This document shows positions 44,553 to 56,096 of a stretch of 64,000 nucleotides of DNA, piece by piece. The DNA comes from Allomyces macrogynus ATCC 38327 (taxonomy: Eukaryota; Blastocladiomycota; Blastocladiomycetes; Blastocladiales; Blastocladiaceae): assembly GCA_000151295.1 (NCBI GenBank), contig GG745328.1, positions 1,933,015 to 1,997,014 of the forward strand, read 5' to 3'. The notes beneath the pieces are model-generated. The model worked only from the letters and a program-made list of their open reading frames with translations, ran no database searches and had not been told where the DNA came from. Position 1 is the first letter of the stretch, and the number at the start of each line of letters is the position of its first letter. A program made the position numbers and the translations under genes.

Positions 44553-47500
44553 CTACATGATCGCCGCCGGCACATTCCCTCCCATCCAGTAATCTGACCG
44601 CACGCGCCGAATCCCTGTCAAGTGTTGGTACGCGACCGCCGATGGCACGGGAGGCGCCGTCGAGCCCGGTAACAACGCCGGCGCGGCCATCCCCTCGGGC
44701 GACTTGCCGCCGGTCCCGCCGTCGCCAGACGTGATCGTGATCTTGAACGGCGCGGGAGTCGCGGCCGAGTTGGCTGCGGCGGGCGTGTGGTCGCGCAGCT
44801 TGTGCTGCACGGTCCACGACATGGCCTCGAGCTTGATCGCGTCGCGCAAGGACAACGGGTGCGTCGGGATCGAGTCGAACCGGTCGTGTAGGGCAAAGTA
44901 GTACCGTGTGTACAGGGAGGCCTTGACGGAGACGTTGAAGTGCAGTGCTTCAATGTAGAATCGCTCGAGCTCGTTGCTATGATTGCGCGGGAGCGGGGAA
45001 TTAGTCGTGACGGGGAGCGGATCGGGGAAGGGGACACGGAAAACGTACAAGTCGCTGACCTGCGTGTCGGGGAAGATGTTGCAGTAGTCGACGTTCCAGA
45101 CGGCCTGGTCATCCCAGACCTTGGAGGCCAGAAGCAGCGCGCCAAGGGTCTACGCGAAACGAAAGGTAAGAGTTCCGGTCAGCAAAGCGGATAGTAAGGG
45201 AGCGTTTTCGCGAGAATCGTACCATGCGCGCCCAGTTGGCCGAGAACAGCGTCAGTCGCGTGTTCATAAGCATGCGCTCGAGGTAGACGAGCATAATAAT
45301 GGCAATCTCGGACCCGAGCAACGCAGCCTCGAAAATCGAGAGCAGGTAAGTGTTGATCATGTCAAGTGTCGGGGGCGTGTGTGCGTGCGAGATTTTGGTC
45401 GTCCTCTGCGCCAACACGCTGCGAGTGAGCCACCAAATTTGATCGAGAGCCACATAAATAAAAGCGTACCGAAAGTGGGAACACGTCCTCGGAAAACAAC
45501 CGGTGCGTGCGAAACTGTCGCGACCGGTGCGACTCCATGATCATTGCGTGAACGGCCGCCCCAATCATCCTCACGACCTCGGCCAACTCCGACCGGCACG
45601 GCGTCGTCGCCAAAATATGCAGTGTTGAACAACTGTTATACTTGGCCATGCGACGCGCCGGTCGCGGCGGCGCGGCCGTACCCAGCACGGCGCGCAGAAA
45701 CAGTGGGTCGTCAACGACCGTGTCCGGGATCTGGTATGGCGGCGCCATTTCGGCGAGCCCAATCGACATGCTCGATGTGCCCGAAAACGGATCCGACGGC
45801 GTGCTGCCCGTCACGGGCGACGTCCGGCCATTGGACCCGACATGCGGCTTGCCGGGCACATACGACCAGTACAGACCCTCGGCGCCGTTGCTGTTCGAGG
45901 AGAGCGTAGTTGCCGTCGACGACGTGGTCATTCCGCGACGTGGGCCCACCGCGTCTTGGCCGACCTTGGGCAGGTCCCACAGCTCCGACCCAAATACCGA
46001 TTGGCTTTCCTGCGTGTCGCGCCACAGCGAGGGCACCGCGTCGCCGGTCACGTACCCGGCAAGCGGGACAGCACCCGGCAAGTTGACGGGCATGGCATTC
46101 GGTAGCATCGACGCCTGTGGCATGGCCGGCGAAATGACGGGCGAGAGCTTGTGATGCGTGCCCGTGTAACCGGCCGAGAGAAGCGATACGGGCGGGTGAG
46201 CAAATGAGGAGCTTGTTGTAAACGGGTCACTCGGTCGCGGTTCGACGATGGTTGTCGATGGTGCCGACCCGGACGACGGCGGCGCGACGGCAAGCGTGAT
46301 CACAATGTGGTCCCCTGGCTTGGCCCCATCGACCGAGAAACTGCGCTGCGAGACCTTGATCCCACCGGCGCCCTGCGCAGCCGTGCCCTGCGATGGCCGC
46401 GTGCCCGAGGTTTGCGGCAGGACCGGGTCGGACTCGAGCGTAGGCAGGCCGCCGAATCCGACTTGGCTCCGCGATCCGGAAAGGAGCGCGTCGGAAGTGG
46501 CCAGGCCAACGGCGAGGAACGGGGTCCCGCTCGGCGTGAGTGGTGTCGTTGGAGAGACGGGGACCATAATGCTCTTGTTCGACAGGTCCTCTGCGGCATC
46601 CATATCCACGTCGTCGTCCGGCACGAGCAGTCGTGGCCCACTGCGCGGTGACTTGGGCGCGAGCGCCATGATCGACGCTTTACTGGCCACGGTCATGGAC
46701 GGCGACTGTCCGATTTCTGGCCCGAGATACAGTTCCGAGGTAGGCATGAGCGCGCTAAACGACCGGTTGTGTGGCAGCACCGCACGATCGGCACCCAAGG
46801 CATTGGCGGGCGGGTCGCTGGACGACGCCGGCACGTTGATCATGAGCGCGCTTGCCGACTCGGCACCGCCTAAATGGCCAATGGGCCTCGGCGCCAATGG
46901 GTCACCCGAGTGGGCTCGCCCTCCTCCCGGAATGAACGCGGCAAAGTCGCCCGGCCGCAATCGAGTTTGCGCGTTGACACCGTCGTGTCCTCCAGCCGGC
47001 ACGTCGAACGCCAAGTCCGGGATCGCCGCGGGTACCTGGTCAAAGGGAGCCGCGACGGGCTCGTCCTCTCGGTGGCGCTGGTCCCGCTGCGTGTTCGCGA
47101 ACGTGAACGGTGCCATAATCGCCTCGATCGACGCGCCCATGATCCGTGAGTGTTGCTGCTGCGCCGGTGCCGCCGCGGCGACACTGACGCCCGCAAACGA
47201 CCCGCCGAGATGCAATGGGTGCAGCTTGGTTGCGGCCGATGGGGTCCCGGCCTTGGCCAAATTCTCGATCCCGCCGAGCCGCGCGCCCGGGCCGCCGCTG
47301 CCTGCAGCGCGACCGTTGGGCGTGCCGCTGTTGCGCGGGGTCAGAAATATATCCTGCGAGCTGGCGAGAAATGACGAGTCACGACTGCTTGGGAACAGGC
47401 GGCGTGCCGGCTTGGATACGGACGGCGAGGCGTATTCGGCCGGGGTAGTTGGTCGGGATGTGGCGGCAAGGGTATCGGTAGCGAATTGGTTGACGTGGGC

Positions 47501-47710
47501 TCGCACGCCGCTAGCGAGATCACCGGCGTCGGCCGGTTGGCGGAGTAGTGGGCCACCATACGGGGCAAAGAACGAGTCGGTGGGAGTCGTGAAGCCGCTG
47601 GAGGGGGACGAGTCGGCAGCGTGCGCGGCGGACGGCGATGGCTGCTGCTGCTGGCTGCGGGCAGAGGCGGCCGCACGCGACGAGTTGAGCGCCGACTTGT
47701 AGAGCGACAT
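44553..47710 (-). CDS. Cyclin Y-like protein with long N-terminal extension
   Basis: Exons 47710-45470, 45405-45223, 45149-45049 and 44976-44553 sum to 982 residues in frame. The C-terminal part matches cyclin Y (CCNY), which activates CDK14/16-type kinases at membranes: KYNSCSTLHIL (near 690), then IAIIMLVYLERMLMNTRLTL, FSANWARMTLGALLLASKVW, DDQAVWNVDYCNI, NELERFYIEALHFNVSVKAS and LYTRYYFAL. The splice between SANWARM and TLGALLLASK and the in-frame 72-base intron before NELERF both restore the cyclin box exactly. The first 680 residues are Ser/Pro/Ala-rich and predicted disordered, with many SP/TP sites that could be CDK targets (inference). Animal CCNY is about 340 residues, so the extension is unusual. 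No N-myristoylation Gly is present. Confidence 0.88.
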
Positions 47711-48368
47711 GGCGGCAGTAGATTGGATTCAATGGCGGATCAGCGCAACGGAAGCAAGAAGATCATGGGCAGGTTGGGTCGGGAATGGGGACGCGGAGAA
47801 GGGAGTGGAGAGTCGAATCGGTACGCGGCGCGCCGTCTATCGGGGCGCCGACGAGCAGGGTGGGTACTGTTGTGTGCGAGCCGCGGTCGCGGACGATCGA
47901 GTGCGGCAGGTCACGGCGGGCAGGAAAACAGCCGGCGTCGGTCTATGGTGCCGGAACCACCGCGTGCATTGCACAGAGTTGGCAACGTGGGCGCGTCTTC
48001 GAGACGGCCATGGTGCAACGTGAATGAGTGGGGGAAGCAGAGCTGTTGGCATTGATCATGATAAATCGCGGTCACGTTTCTCAGAAATCGCTCAAATCAT
48101 CCATCGCTTGCGTTCACTTGCGTTTGCTCATCCCGCTCGCTTCACAAATCACTTGCTAGCCGTGCCCCGTGAGCTGCAATCTGCTGCCATAGATGCCACA
48201 GTCTCCCTTTCCAGCTGTATTCACAAGCGTCCCGCTCCCCGGCAACCTGCAACGGCGCACCAGAACCCCCATTTGGCGCTCCAATATCCAGGCCCACCGC
48301 GTGCTGTCAGCAAACTGGCAGTTGGTCGATACCCGACTCTTTTCGCGCGCCAACCGACCACACCAACC
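47711..48368. promoter_or_regulatory. Divergent promoter region cyclin Y / ARMH1-like gene
   Basis: About 658 bases between divergent start codons. GA-rich near the cyclin side, AT-richer near 48050-48120 (tgatcatgataaat). No gene recognised. Confidence 0.4.
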
Positions 48369-49352
48369 ATGAACCGATTAATTGGCAAGGAAATCGACTC
48401 GTCGGCGCCCTATTTCATTGCACTCCAGTCCGAGACCAAGCGACTTCTCGGCGCCAACATGGGGCTCCGAATTCGAGGTAAGTGCACGTTCACCAGCGCA
48501 CGGACACTGAATGACTCTGATGACGAGCAGCGCACTGTTTCTTGTCCACCGGATAGCGTGCACCGAAATTGGGCACATTGTCTACCATGGAGGCGAGCTA
48601 GTCCAAACGGTGAGGCCGGTCATGTCGACGTTCGCCTCATGCCTGAATCCTGAATTTCGTGGACTGAATCGTAGGTTCTCAGCAACGACCCGCGCGTCAT
48701 TGACCAGTTTCTGTCAATCGTCCGTGCTGAAAAGCCGCACCCGCTTCCGCTGCAAGTCGTACGTTGCCAGGTCAAATCTCTGCGACAAGATTGCTCGACT
48801 CATCCCTCGGTACCCTACTGTTCAGGCCGCAATCAGAGCCTTGTCCGTGATCGTGCGCGCCGGACCCATCATCCAAGAAATGCTCGAAGCGCGCGGGCTC
48901 ATGGACATTCTACTCGCGACGCTCAAGCATCCCGACGAGGAAATGGTACCGTTTCCTGGTCTGCCGCGCCAATTCGAACCCGTCCATTCACTGGCAAATG
49001 CCAAACTAGCGCGTCTACACGTGCCACACCCTCCTCTTCTTCCTCATCAAGTCGATCGACAAGTACGCGCCGAGCCTGTATACGGCCGAGGTCCAAGTGC
49101 GATCTTTTCTTCTCCCCTTTGAACCGGCCAAAGTTTGACGGTGCGCCACCGTGTTCATAGGGCCAACTCCGCCGCGCCGCGCTCGACGACTGGACGTTTT
49201 TCCAGTACAACGACGCTGAAGAGCTCATGAAGTTGCTCGAGATCCCCTACGACCCGTACCTCGTCTCCGGGTGCATCCAGTCGGCCAAGGGCAAGCAGGA
49301 CCGCGGCATGTCCGTGTCGTCGCAAGGGTCCGGCGGGTTTGACGACGACTAG
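48369..49352 (+). CDS. Small armadillo-like helical protein (ARMH1-like)
   Basis: Six exons (48369-48477, 48557-48609, 48675-48758, 48826-48945, 49010-49096, 49161-49352) join in frame to 214 residues; every intron is 64-79 bases with GT-AG ends. The protein is all-helical: ETKRLLGANMGLRIRACTE, LVQTVLSNDPRVIDQFLSIV, IRALSVIVRAGPIIQEMLEA, RGLMDILLATLKHPDEEMRV, and WTFFQYNDAEELMKLLEIPY, ending in an acidic FDDD. The helix pairs and the final NDAEELMKLLEIPYDPYLVS resemble the C-terminal part of ARMH1 (C1orf228), an armadillo-like protein linked to motile cilia, but it is half that length. I cannot assign a function; a conserved flagellar-lineage protein is a reasonable guess. Confidence 0.65.
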
Positions 49353-49445
49353 CTGGACGCCTTGACAAACGAGGGACATTGTCACAGCAAATATGACTGC
49401 TCTTGTTATTGATAACATCTTTGTCACGTTCTCTTCAACCGCACC

Positions 49446-52400
49446 CTACCCCTGCGCCGCCTTCTTCCCCGCCGTCTTTAGCCTCCCCGTCGCCAACCAC
49501 GTCTCATACGTCGCAACCCTTGTCTGCAATGACACGTCTGCCGGATCCCCACCGGCACGCGGATCCGTCGTCGGCCACCATAATCCCGACCTTCCCCGGC
49601 AACGCGACATAGGCCTCGTACAGCATCGCGTCCTCGCGCGACACATCCGCGCGCGCATCCTCCCTGGCCAACGCGCAGGTGCGCGTAAACACCTCAAAGT
49701 CTGGGTGTGCCGCATCCGGGTTCGGGTACTCATACAAGTTACTCCCGCGCGGGGACGAGCACGACGCCGGTGATTCCCGTCAAAGATGGGCAAAAACGGC
49801 TCGAACTTTAACTTGTCCGGATCGGTCTCCGCCAAGTACCCGCCGGTACCCGCGCTCCATGGACGACGAGACGTCGAGAGAGAGGGCCTTTTCGACCATG
49901 GTCTCGATCAGTTTCTTCTTCACCTTGCGCGGCTTTTCCGGGGTCCCGTCGACGCCGTCAGCGATGCCCGCGGCGGCTTTGGCCGAAAACGGCGGGAACG
50001 GCTCAAGCATGTCGGGCGTCGCGCGGCCCGCCGCAGGGGAAATCGCATCGGCAGGTGTTGGCAGGTCCGGGACAGGCGCAACGTAGTCGGGCACGACGGG
50101 TTCCGACTTGATGCGCCGATGGCCCTGACTTGTGATCGTCGATCCGGCGTCGTCGCGGTCGCGGTCCACCGCGGCAACGTCCCCCATGGCCGTGGCGCCG
50201 GTTGCTGGTGTTGCGCCGCCGCCGCCGTTGAAGAAAATCGATATGGACGCGGTCCGCTCACGCAGGAATGCGAGTCCGAGTTGCGCGCCGACAGCCATTT
50301 CTTGGGGCCCTTGAGGTTGAACTTGCCGCCTTCACCGTTCTCGACAGCGTCGGTCGGGTCTTGGCCGAAGCTACAGACGGTGTCCAGAGCGTCAGAAACG
50401 TGGAGCTCGAAATGCTTGTCCGAAGGGCACGAAGAAGCAAAGCAAGTACGTCTTGCAAATATCCTCGAGCGTGACAAGCTCATTTCGAAACGCCCACTGG
50501 TCGCTCTCATCGCTCGCCGGGTCGGCGAGCGCGCCCTCCTCTGCGAGTTCCGGCAACGCCTGGCGCCACTCGGTGTACTTACCCGTGGCCTTGGCGCGTT
50601 CCGCCATCGCCTCCCACGCGGCATTCGGCATGACGAACCCATCCCAATCGCGAAAGACGCCCAAGAAAATATCAATCGCGTCCTGCTTTTCGGCGTCGGT
50701 AAAACTGTTGTTGTAGTACCGCTTGAGCGTCTCGATCATGTCGCGCGACTGTGTCGACAAGTTGCGGTCGCGGTAAGTGCGCATCGTGTTGACGAGCGCC
50801 GACCCGCCGTACTGCAGGGCAATCGCGTCGCCGTGCCGCTCGTAGAGTACCGTCAGGTGCTGGATCGCGTCCGTGTCAAAGTCGAGCACGGCCGTGCGCA
50901 GAGTGCCGAGGTGCACGAGTTGCCGCTCGAGTGCGCACTTGCCGATCACGAAGGCTGCGGCGTTGGTGCGGTCGAGACAGTCAATGCAGTTGGTGCGGAT
51001 GATGCCTTCTTGCACGCGCGCACAGATCATGTCGCTACTCGATAGAAATGGGCGGATCAGTCTCATGCTGAACGAATGCAAAAAGAAGAACAAAAAAGAA
51101 GTGAACCCATCGCTGCGCAACCGCGCCCGCACGTAGGGCTCCGGCACGCACGCAAAGAACCCAATCTCATCGACCATTTTCGTGACGCGTTCTTCGAGCA
51201 AGTCAATGACGCGGCCTGTCTTGGCCTCGCGCGACATGTCGATATGGTGGTACTCGATGCGTTCCGAGGTCCCGCCTTCGACCAAAAACTGGTTCAGGTA
51301 CTTGACGCACATTTCAAAGTCGTCGCCGAGAATGCTTTCGCGCTTGACGCGCTCGTTGTTCTTGATCAGGTTAAAGACAATCAGCGGCGCGCCATAGTGC
51401 GTGAGGATGCGGTTAAAGTGCTTCGAGGCGACGACGTAGAAGGCGTCGCGGATATTGACTGCTCAGATGGTGGGGAGGGTCGGCGGCGGGACAAATCGTC
51501 ATCAAAGGGAATGAAACGAGAGCCGTACGACTGATCGGCGGCTTGGGCGTCATCGCGCTATTGTCCTGGCTCCAAATCAGCGGAATACTGCCGCGATGCT
51601 GCACAAACGATGTGTACGGCGGGACCCACGGGAACCCGACGGGCAGCCGTTCCAGCCGGACCGTGCCGTCGGGCGAGATGCCGCGGCCGTAGCAGAACGC
51701 GCACTGCACTTGCGGTCCAATCCGGCTCGCAAACGACCCACTCGGCGTGGCCGGTTTTGGAAGCGGCGGAAGTTTCTTGTGCAGCCCCAAGGTCGGCGGC
51801 GTGGGTGGAGAGTGACCAGCTGCGACGGGCACGGGCTCGTAATCTTCCTCCAAGTGCGCCGAGGGTGATTCGGGCCGCAAAATTGGCGGTGCGGACGCGT
51901 TGGGAGGTGGTGCCGAGGTCGCACCAGACGCCGTCAGATTCGCAGTTGCCGCGGGCGCTGCTGTTGCAGGAAAAGATTCCCAGATACTTGACCCATTGCC
52001 GATCCCCGACGAAGGGCGGAAGAGCGACGCGGCAGCCTTGGCAGCCTGATCCAAGTCCGGGAAATGCAGCTGCACGCCGTCATGCACAATCTGCTCCGAC
52101 TCGACCTCGTTCGCGACCTACCCATCCGCATCCGCCCCACGCTTCAGGAACCGCGCACACCGAGAATTGCACTTGGCCGACAAACCCTTGGATCGCGGGC
52201 ACAAACCATGGGCTCGGCGGGACGATGCGGCGCGCCGACGACGTCGTGGACTGGTCGCCGCTGCCGCTGCCGCTGGTCGCGTCGTCAAGCACACCGGTAC
52301 CCTTGACGGCGATTTCAATGTGGTAGGCGGTCCACGTGAACATGCCGCAGTTGCTGATACCCGACTCGGTCACGCCCGCGGAACCCATGCCACGCTTGGC

Positions 52401-53204
52401 GACGCGCGTGCATTGCGGGCACAGGAGCGGTGGTGTAGACGACGTGGGCGATGGTGCCGCAGTGGCGGGGTCAGGCGCGAGACTGGGATCGCCTCCGCTG
52501 CCGCCGGCAGTGAATGCGTTCCGGCGCAGCGTCGCGCGCAGCGCCTGCGCGAGCAAATTATGCTGCAGCGTGTGCGTCAGGTCGTAGGTGGGCGAGTAGT
52601 AGAGGTCCTGCTGCAATGAGGTCATGGCGTGGAACGCCGCGACGTAGTTGCTCTCGGCGACGCGGCGCGGAATCTTCACAAAGAGCGGGTTGGCGATCGG
52701 GATCAGGCGCACTTCGTCGACGCGGAACAGCTTGTGCGGTCCGAGCGCAGCGACCTCGGACGACTGCACGGCGGCGACAATGTAGTAGCCAGCGACAAAG
52801 CGCGTCACGCCGATCAGGGCGCGGAACCGCGCGATACGGCGCACCGAGTCGTTGCCGCGGTCGAGCATATCGAGGATTTGGCGGACTTGCTCATGCGTGT
52901 AGAGTACGCCGTCATCGTGGATGGCGAGGCCGATTTGGTCGTGCGGCGTGGTGCAGATGGCCGAGGGCACGCATCATGGGTCGAGAGGTGGGGCCACGGT
53001 ACGGTCGAATTTGAGGATGCGGTAGGCGTGGCCGCGCGTGCCGTAGGAGCCGACGGCGTAGATGCGCTAGACAGGATTGGTGTAGCATCGCAGCGGCCGT
53101 GCTGGGGGATCAGCGTGCTGGACTTGTGGTCGGTGATCGAGAAACTTGCGCCGGCGACCCACCGTCTTGGTCTCGTAGAGGTCGACATTGGACAGGTAGC
53201 GCAT
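49446..53204 (-). CDS. FIG4: FIG4-type phosphoinositide phosphatase (SAC domain), with apparent internal lesions
   Basis: FIG4 removes the 5-phosphate of PI(3,5)P2 and scaffolds Fab1-Vac14 on vacuole/endosome membranes. Start ATG 53204. Clear introns are 53067-53162, 51459-51528 and 51035-51121, and more exist near 50450 and 49750. Motifs: LSNVDLYETKT then RIYAVGSYGTRGHAYRILKF, GFVGQ, RFLKRGAD, VANEVESEQIV, FVQHRGSIPLIWSQD, MTPKPPIS, and the catalytic NCIDCLDRTN (CX5R), then LQYGGSALVNTMRTYRDRN. A VPPYTSF segment follows a long Pro-rich insert. The C-terminal LYEYPNPDAAHPDFEVFTRT and SREDAMLYEAYVALPG fit fungal FIG4. Odd: in-frame TGA (52974-52976), in-frame TAG (52118-52120) and an apparent roughly 18-residue loss with frame change between GQVQFSV and RFLKRG. 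Exons toward the 3' end are only approximate. Confidence 0.82.
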
Positions 53205-53684
53205 GGCGTGCTGCAGTGCGCCTGCTCGCGCTCGCGGCCTGCTCGACGATTGGACGGCACGGCGATGGGCGCATGGGCACCGGGACAAGATTGGCGATGA
53301 GGACGACGCGCCTGTTGGAGTGGAGCGGGAGGAGCGCAGCCGTCCAAGTCGAACACCTGGCACGTCTGCTTGCGACACGCACAATCCACCGCACTCTACC
53401 GCAGGCCACCGCACTGCACACCACACGACGACGCGCGCCACAACACGCTCCACCAACACCTCCGTCGCGCTGGCCGCGAGCGTCCTCAACTTGACCCGTC
53501 ACGTCATCCAATCCACGTCGCCGCAAAGAAGACAACCAACCCCCCGCACCGTATCATCCACGCGCCCGCGCTCCGCCAGCAGCCCGTCCTCTCGTCTCGG
53601 CGCGCCTGCCCGGCGCCTCCGCCAGCTCTACCCCGCAGCAACGCTTATCTCGGCAGCCCAGTCGCCTGCAACATTATCACCATC
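53205..53684. promoter_or_regulatory. Divergent promoter region FIG4 / ATG4
   Basis: About 480 bases between two divergent start codons, rich in CCA/ACAC on the ATG4 sense strand (53390-53560). Frames on both strands are open but have no family features. No TATA box. Confidence 0.4.
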
Positions 53685-55552
53685 ATGGCCGACCAATCCG
53701 CACCGCAACCCTCGCCGCCGAATGTGACGCCGTCGACCGAACAGCTCATCAACTCGCGTGAGTCCGAGACGCCGCAAGTTGACGTGCCGCGGGCCGCGGA
53801 CGCGTCGGCTGCTGACACCAACGCGTCTGCTGCTGCCCCAATGCTGCCGTCACCCGCGACCCCGCCCGCAAGTACCTCTCCAGCCTCCACCGTCGCGCCC
53901 GTCGCGACATCTGCTCGCCCTGCCGTCGCGACCCAGGTCCAGGCGCTCTGGAGCAACTTGTCGAGCTCGGCGCGGTCGCTGCTCAACCAAGTCGAAAACA
54001 CGATTCACGATTTCCTGTCGGCCACGTCGCTGACGCCCTTGCCCGCCGACGTCTCGGCTGCCGACGAGGCCGTGCTCTTGGCCAAGTCGTTTTCGCTGGA
54101 TCCGGCCGGAATCACGGCTTTACGCGAGGAATTGGCGCGGAGGTGGGTCTCTCTGTATTGTGCGCCTTCATTCCACCAACAGCAACTTGACCACGTTGTG
54201 GCTCGACCTCCATAGACCGCGCTTGACCTACCGCAGCCAATTCTCGCCCTTGGAGCCCGCCACGTTCACGTCCGATCAAGGGTGGGGGTGCGTGTATTTT
54301 TGCGCTTCCCCCCAGCTTTGTTGGGCTCTTGACTCAAATTGCGCTTGCCGTGCAGGTGTATGATTCGCGTCGGCCAGTCGCTCATCTTGGAGGGCATGCT
54401 CCGCGTGCGTCTCGGGCGAGGGGCCGTTCGCGATGCATCGAACCCCGACTATCTCGAGGTACATCGATGTGTCTTCGTCGCATCAGCATCGAACTCATCA
54501 TAGTGAAACTGCTGAAGATTGTACAATGGTTCCGCGACGGCCCGGCAGCACCCTTTTCCATCCACGCGATTGTCAAGAAGGGCATGGAAATGGACACGGC
54601 CATTGGAGAATGGGTGCGTCTCGCTGCACTCTGGCCGTAAGCTTGGATCCACCACGCTGACCCAGTTTGCCTGCGAAGTTTGGCCCGACAATCATGGCGC
54701 AAGCAATGAAGTGCATATCTGTCGCAGCAGCAGCTCCTCCGTTGCGGCAACGCAACTCACAACTTGCGCTCGACATTTCCAGGAAAAACTCGGCCGCTGC
54801 ACCATCGATTCCACCCATTTTCGTTGCCCAAGACGCGATTGTATTTGCCAGCGACATGGACGACCTGTTTCGCAACAACCAGGGCGGACCCATCCTGCTC
54901 CTGATCCCGCTTCGACTTGGCATCGACGCACTGCATGCTGCGTATTGGCCGTTTATCAAGGTATGGCGCGAATAGCTGTTATCAACACGGTTACCATGAG
55001 CTCACCGCCTTTCTCCACCTCGTTAGCAATCGTTTCGATCGCCCTACTCGATCGGTATTGCCGGGTACGCACTTCACGATGAGTCCCGCCTTCTCGATAG
55101 ATTGTTGACCACGAGCAATTTGCGCTTCACCTTCTTGTAGCGGTCGCCCGTCGTCGGCATTGTACATGGTGGGCACGGTGCGCGACTCGCTGCTCGTTTT
55201 GGACCCGCACATGACGCAGCCCGCGTTCCATGGGACCGCGAGCGAGCTCGGTACCATTCACACCGACGTGGTGCGGTGCCTCTCGGCTACGTCGCTCGAC
55301 CCGAGCTTGTGCCTTGGGTTTGCGTTTGCGTCGCCGGCCGATTGGACGCGATGGGTCGCGTGGATTGCCAAGGTACGATTCTCGACGATGGAAGCGGCCG
55401 CGTGGACGCGACTGATATTCTCCTTCCCATGTGGCGATGTGTAGCTGCGCGAGTCCGGGATCGAGGTCCCGTTCTCGATCCAAGCGGCAACGTGGGTCAC
55501 GGACGAGAATCTGGCTCTATCCGAGAGTGACTCAGAGTCGGAATTGCCGTGA
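53685..55552 (+). CDS. ATG4: Cysteine protease ATG4 (autophagy)
   Basis: Nine exons (53685-54142, 54216-54287, 54356-54458, 54518-54613, 54679-54710, 54783-54960, 55027-55064, 55141-55372, 55445-55552) sum to 438 residues. ATG4 processes and delipidates ATG8. After a disordered 100-residue N-terminus come RPRLTYRSQFSPLEPATFTS, DQGWGCMIRVGQSLILEGML with catalytic Cys restored across intron 2, SIHAIVKKG, IGEWFGPTIMAQAMK, GGPILLLIPLRLG, SIGIAGGRPSSALYMVG, and LDPHMTQPAFHG with the catalytic Asp and His, then WTRWVAWIAK. All introns are 59-76 bases, and some acceptors are AAG. The acidic end (LALSESDSESELP) may help bind ATG8 (inference). The gene starts head-to-head with FIG4. Confidence 0.95.
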
Positions 55553-56096
55553 AGTTTGTACAGCTGCGTTTACGGAAACATGTCTCGTTTCGCCGTGCTT
55601 TCCCTAATCTCCATCTTGCCCGGCCACGGCCAAGATGGTCGAGATGGTGCCTATAAGTCGGCCAGGCCAGGTCCGCTGTCGTGCGCTCAGCCAGCGGCCT
55701 GGCGCGTGGGTATTGGATTCTCGCGGGGCTTCCGCGCTCTCTCCACCCTATTGTGATGTCAGTCGAGGTCGAATCCATCCTGTCAGCCAAGACCAGACGG
55801 CAAAAGGCAAGGGGCAAGAGGAACGACACAAGCGTCAGTCGCTTGTTCGCGCATCACCTGATCCCACCCGCGTCGGTGTCACGGCCCACCGCACCGACCT
55901 CAGCCACGCTGTGCAAATCCAATGCTCACCACCTCCACGGCGAGTCGAGATTGTCGTGCCGCTTCCCAGGATCAACGACGACGACACCAACGTCGACGAG
56001 TTCCAGCAACCTTGTGCAGGACCGCGACGAACCCGACTCGACTGAACCCGCTCGCCTGCGGATCACTCCCCGTCAACGTCAACGCCAACCCGATCT
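55553..56096. other. Intergenic region ATG4 to FRS2
   Basis: About 544 bases, GC moderate. Open frames on both strands lack motifs. It should hold the ATG4 3' UTR and the FRS2 promoter. Confidence 0.45.

Noticed and set aside
46248..47702. 484-codon + strand frame opposite cyclin Y
   Set aside because: Antisense to the long disordered exon of the cyclin Y gene; low complexity and no recognisable domain.
48478..48530. 53-base first intron of the ARMH1-like gene
   Set aside because: That acceptor leads straight to a stop; using the acceptor at 48556 gives a 79-base intron and a continuous frame.
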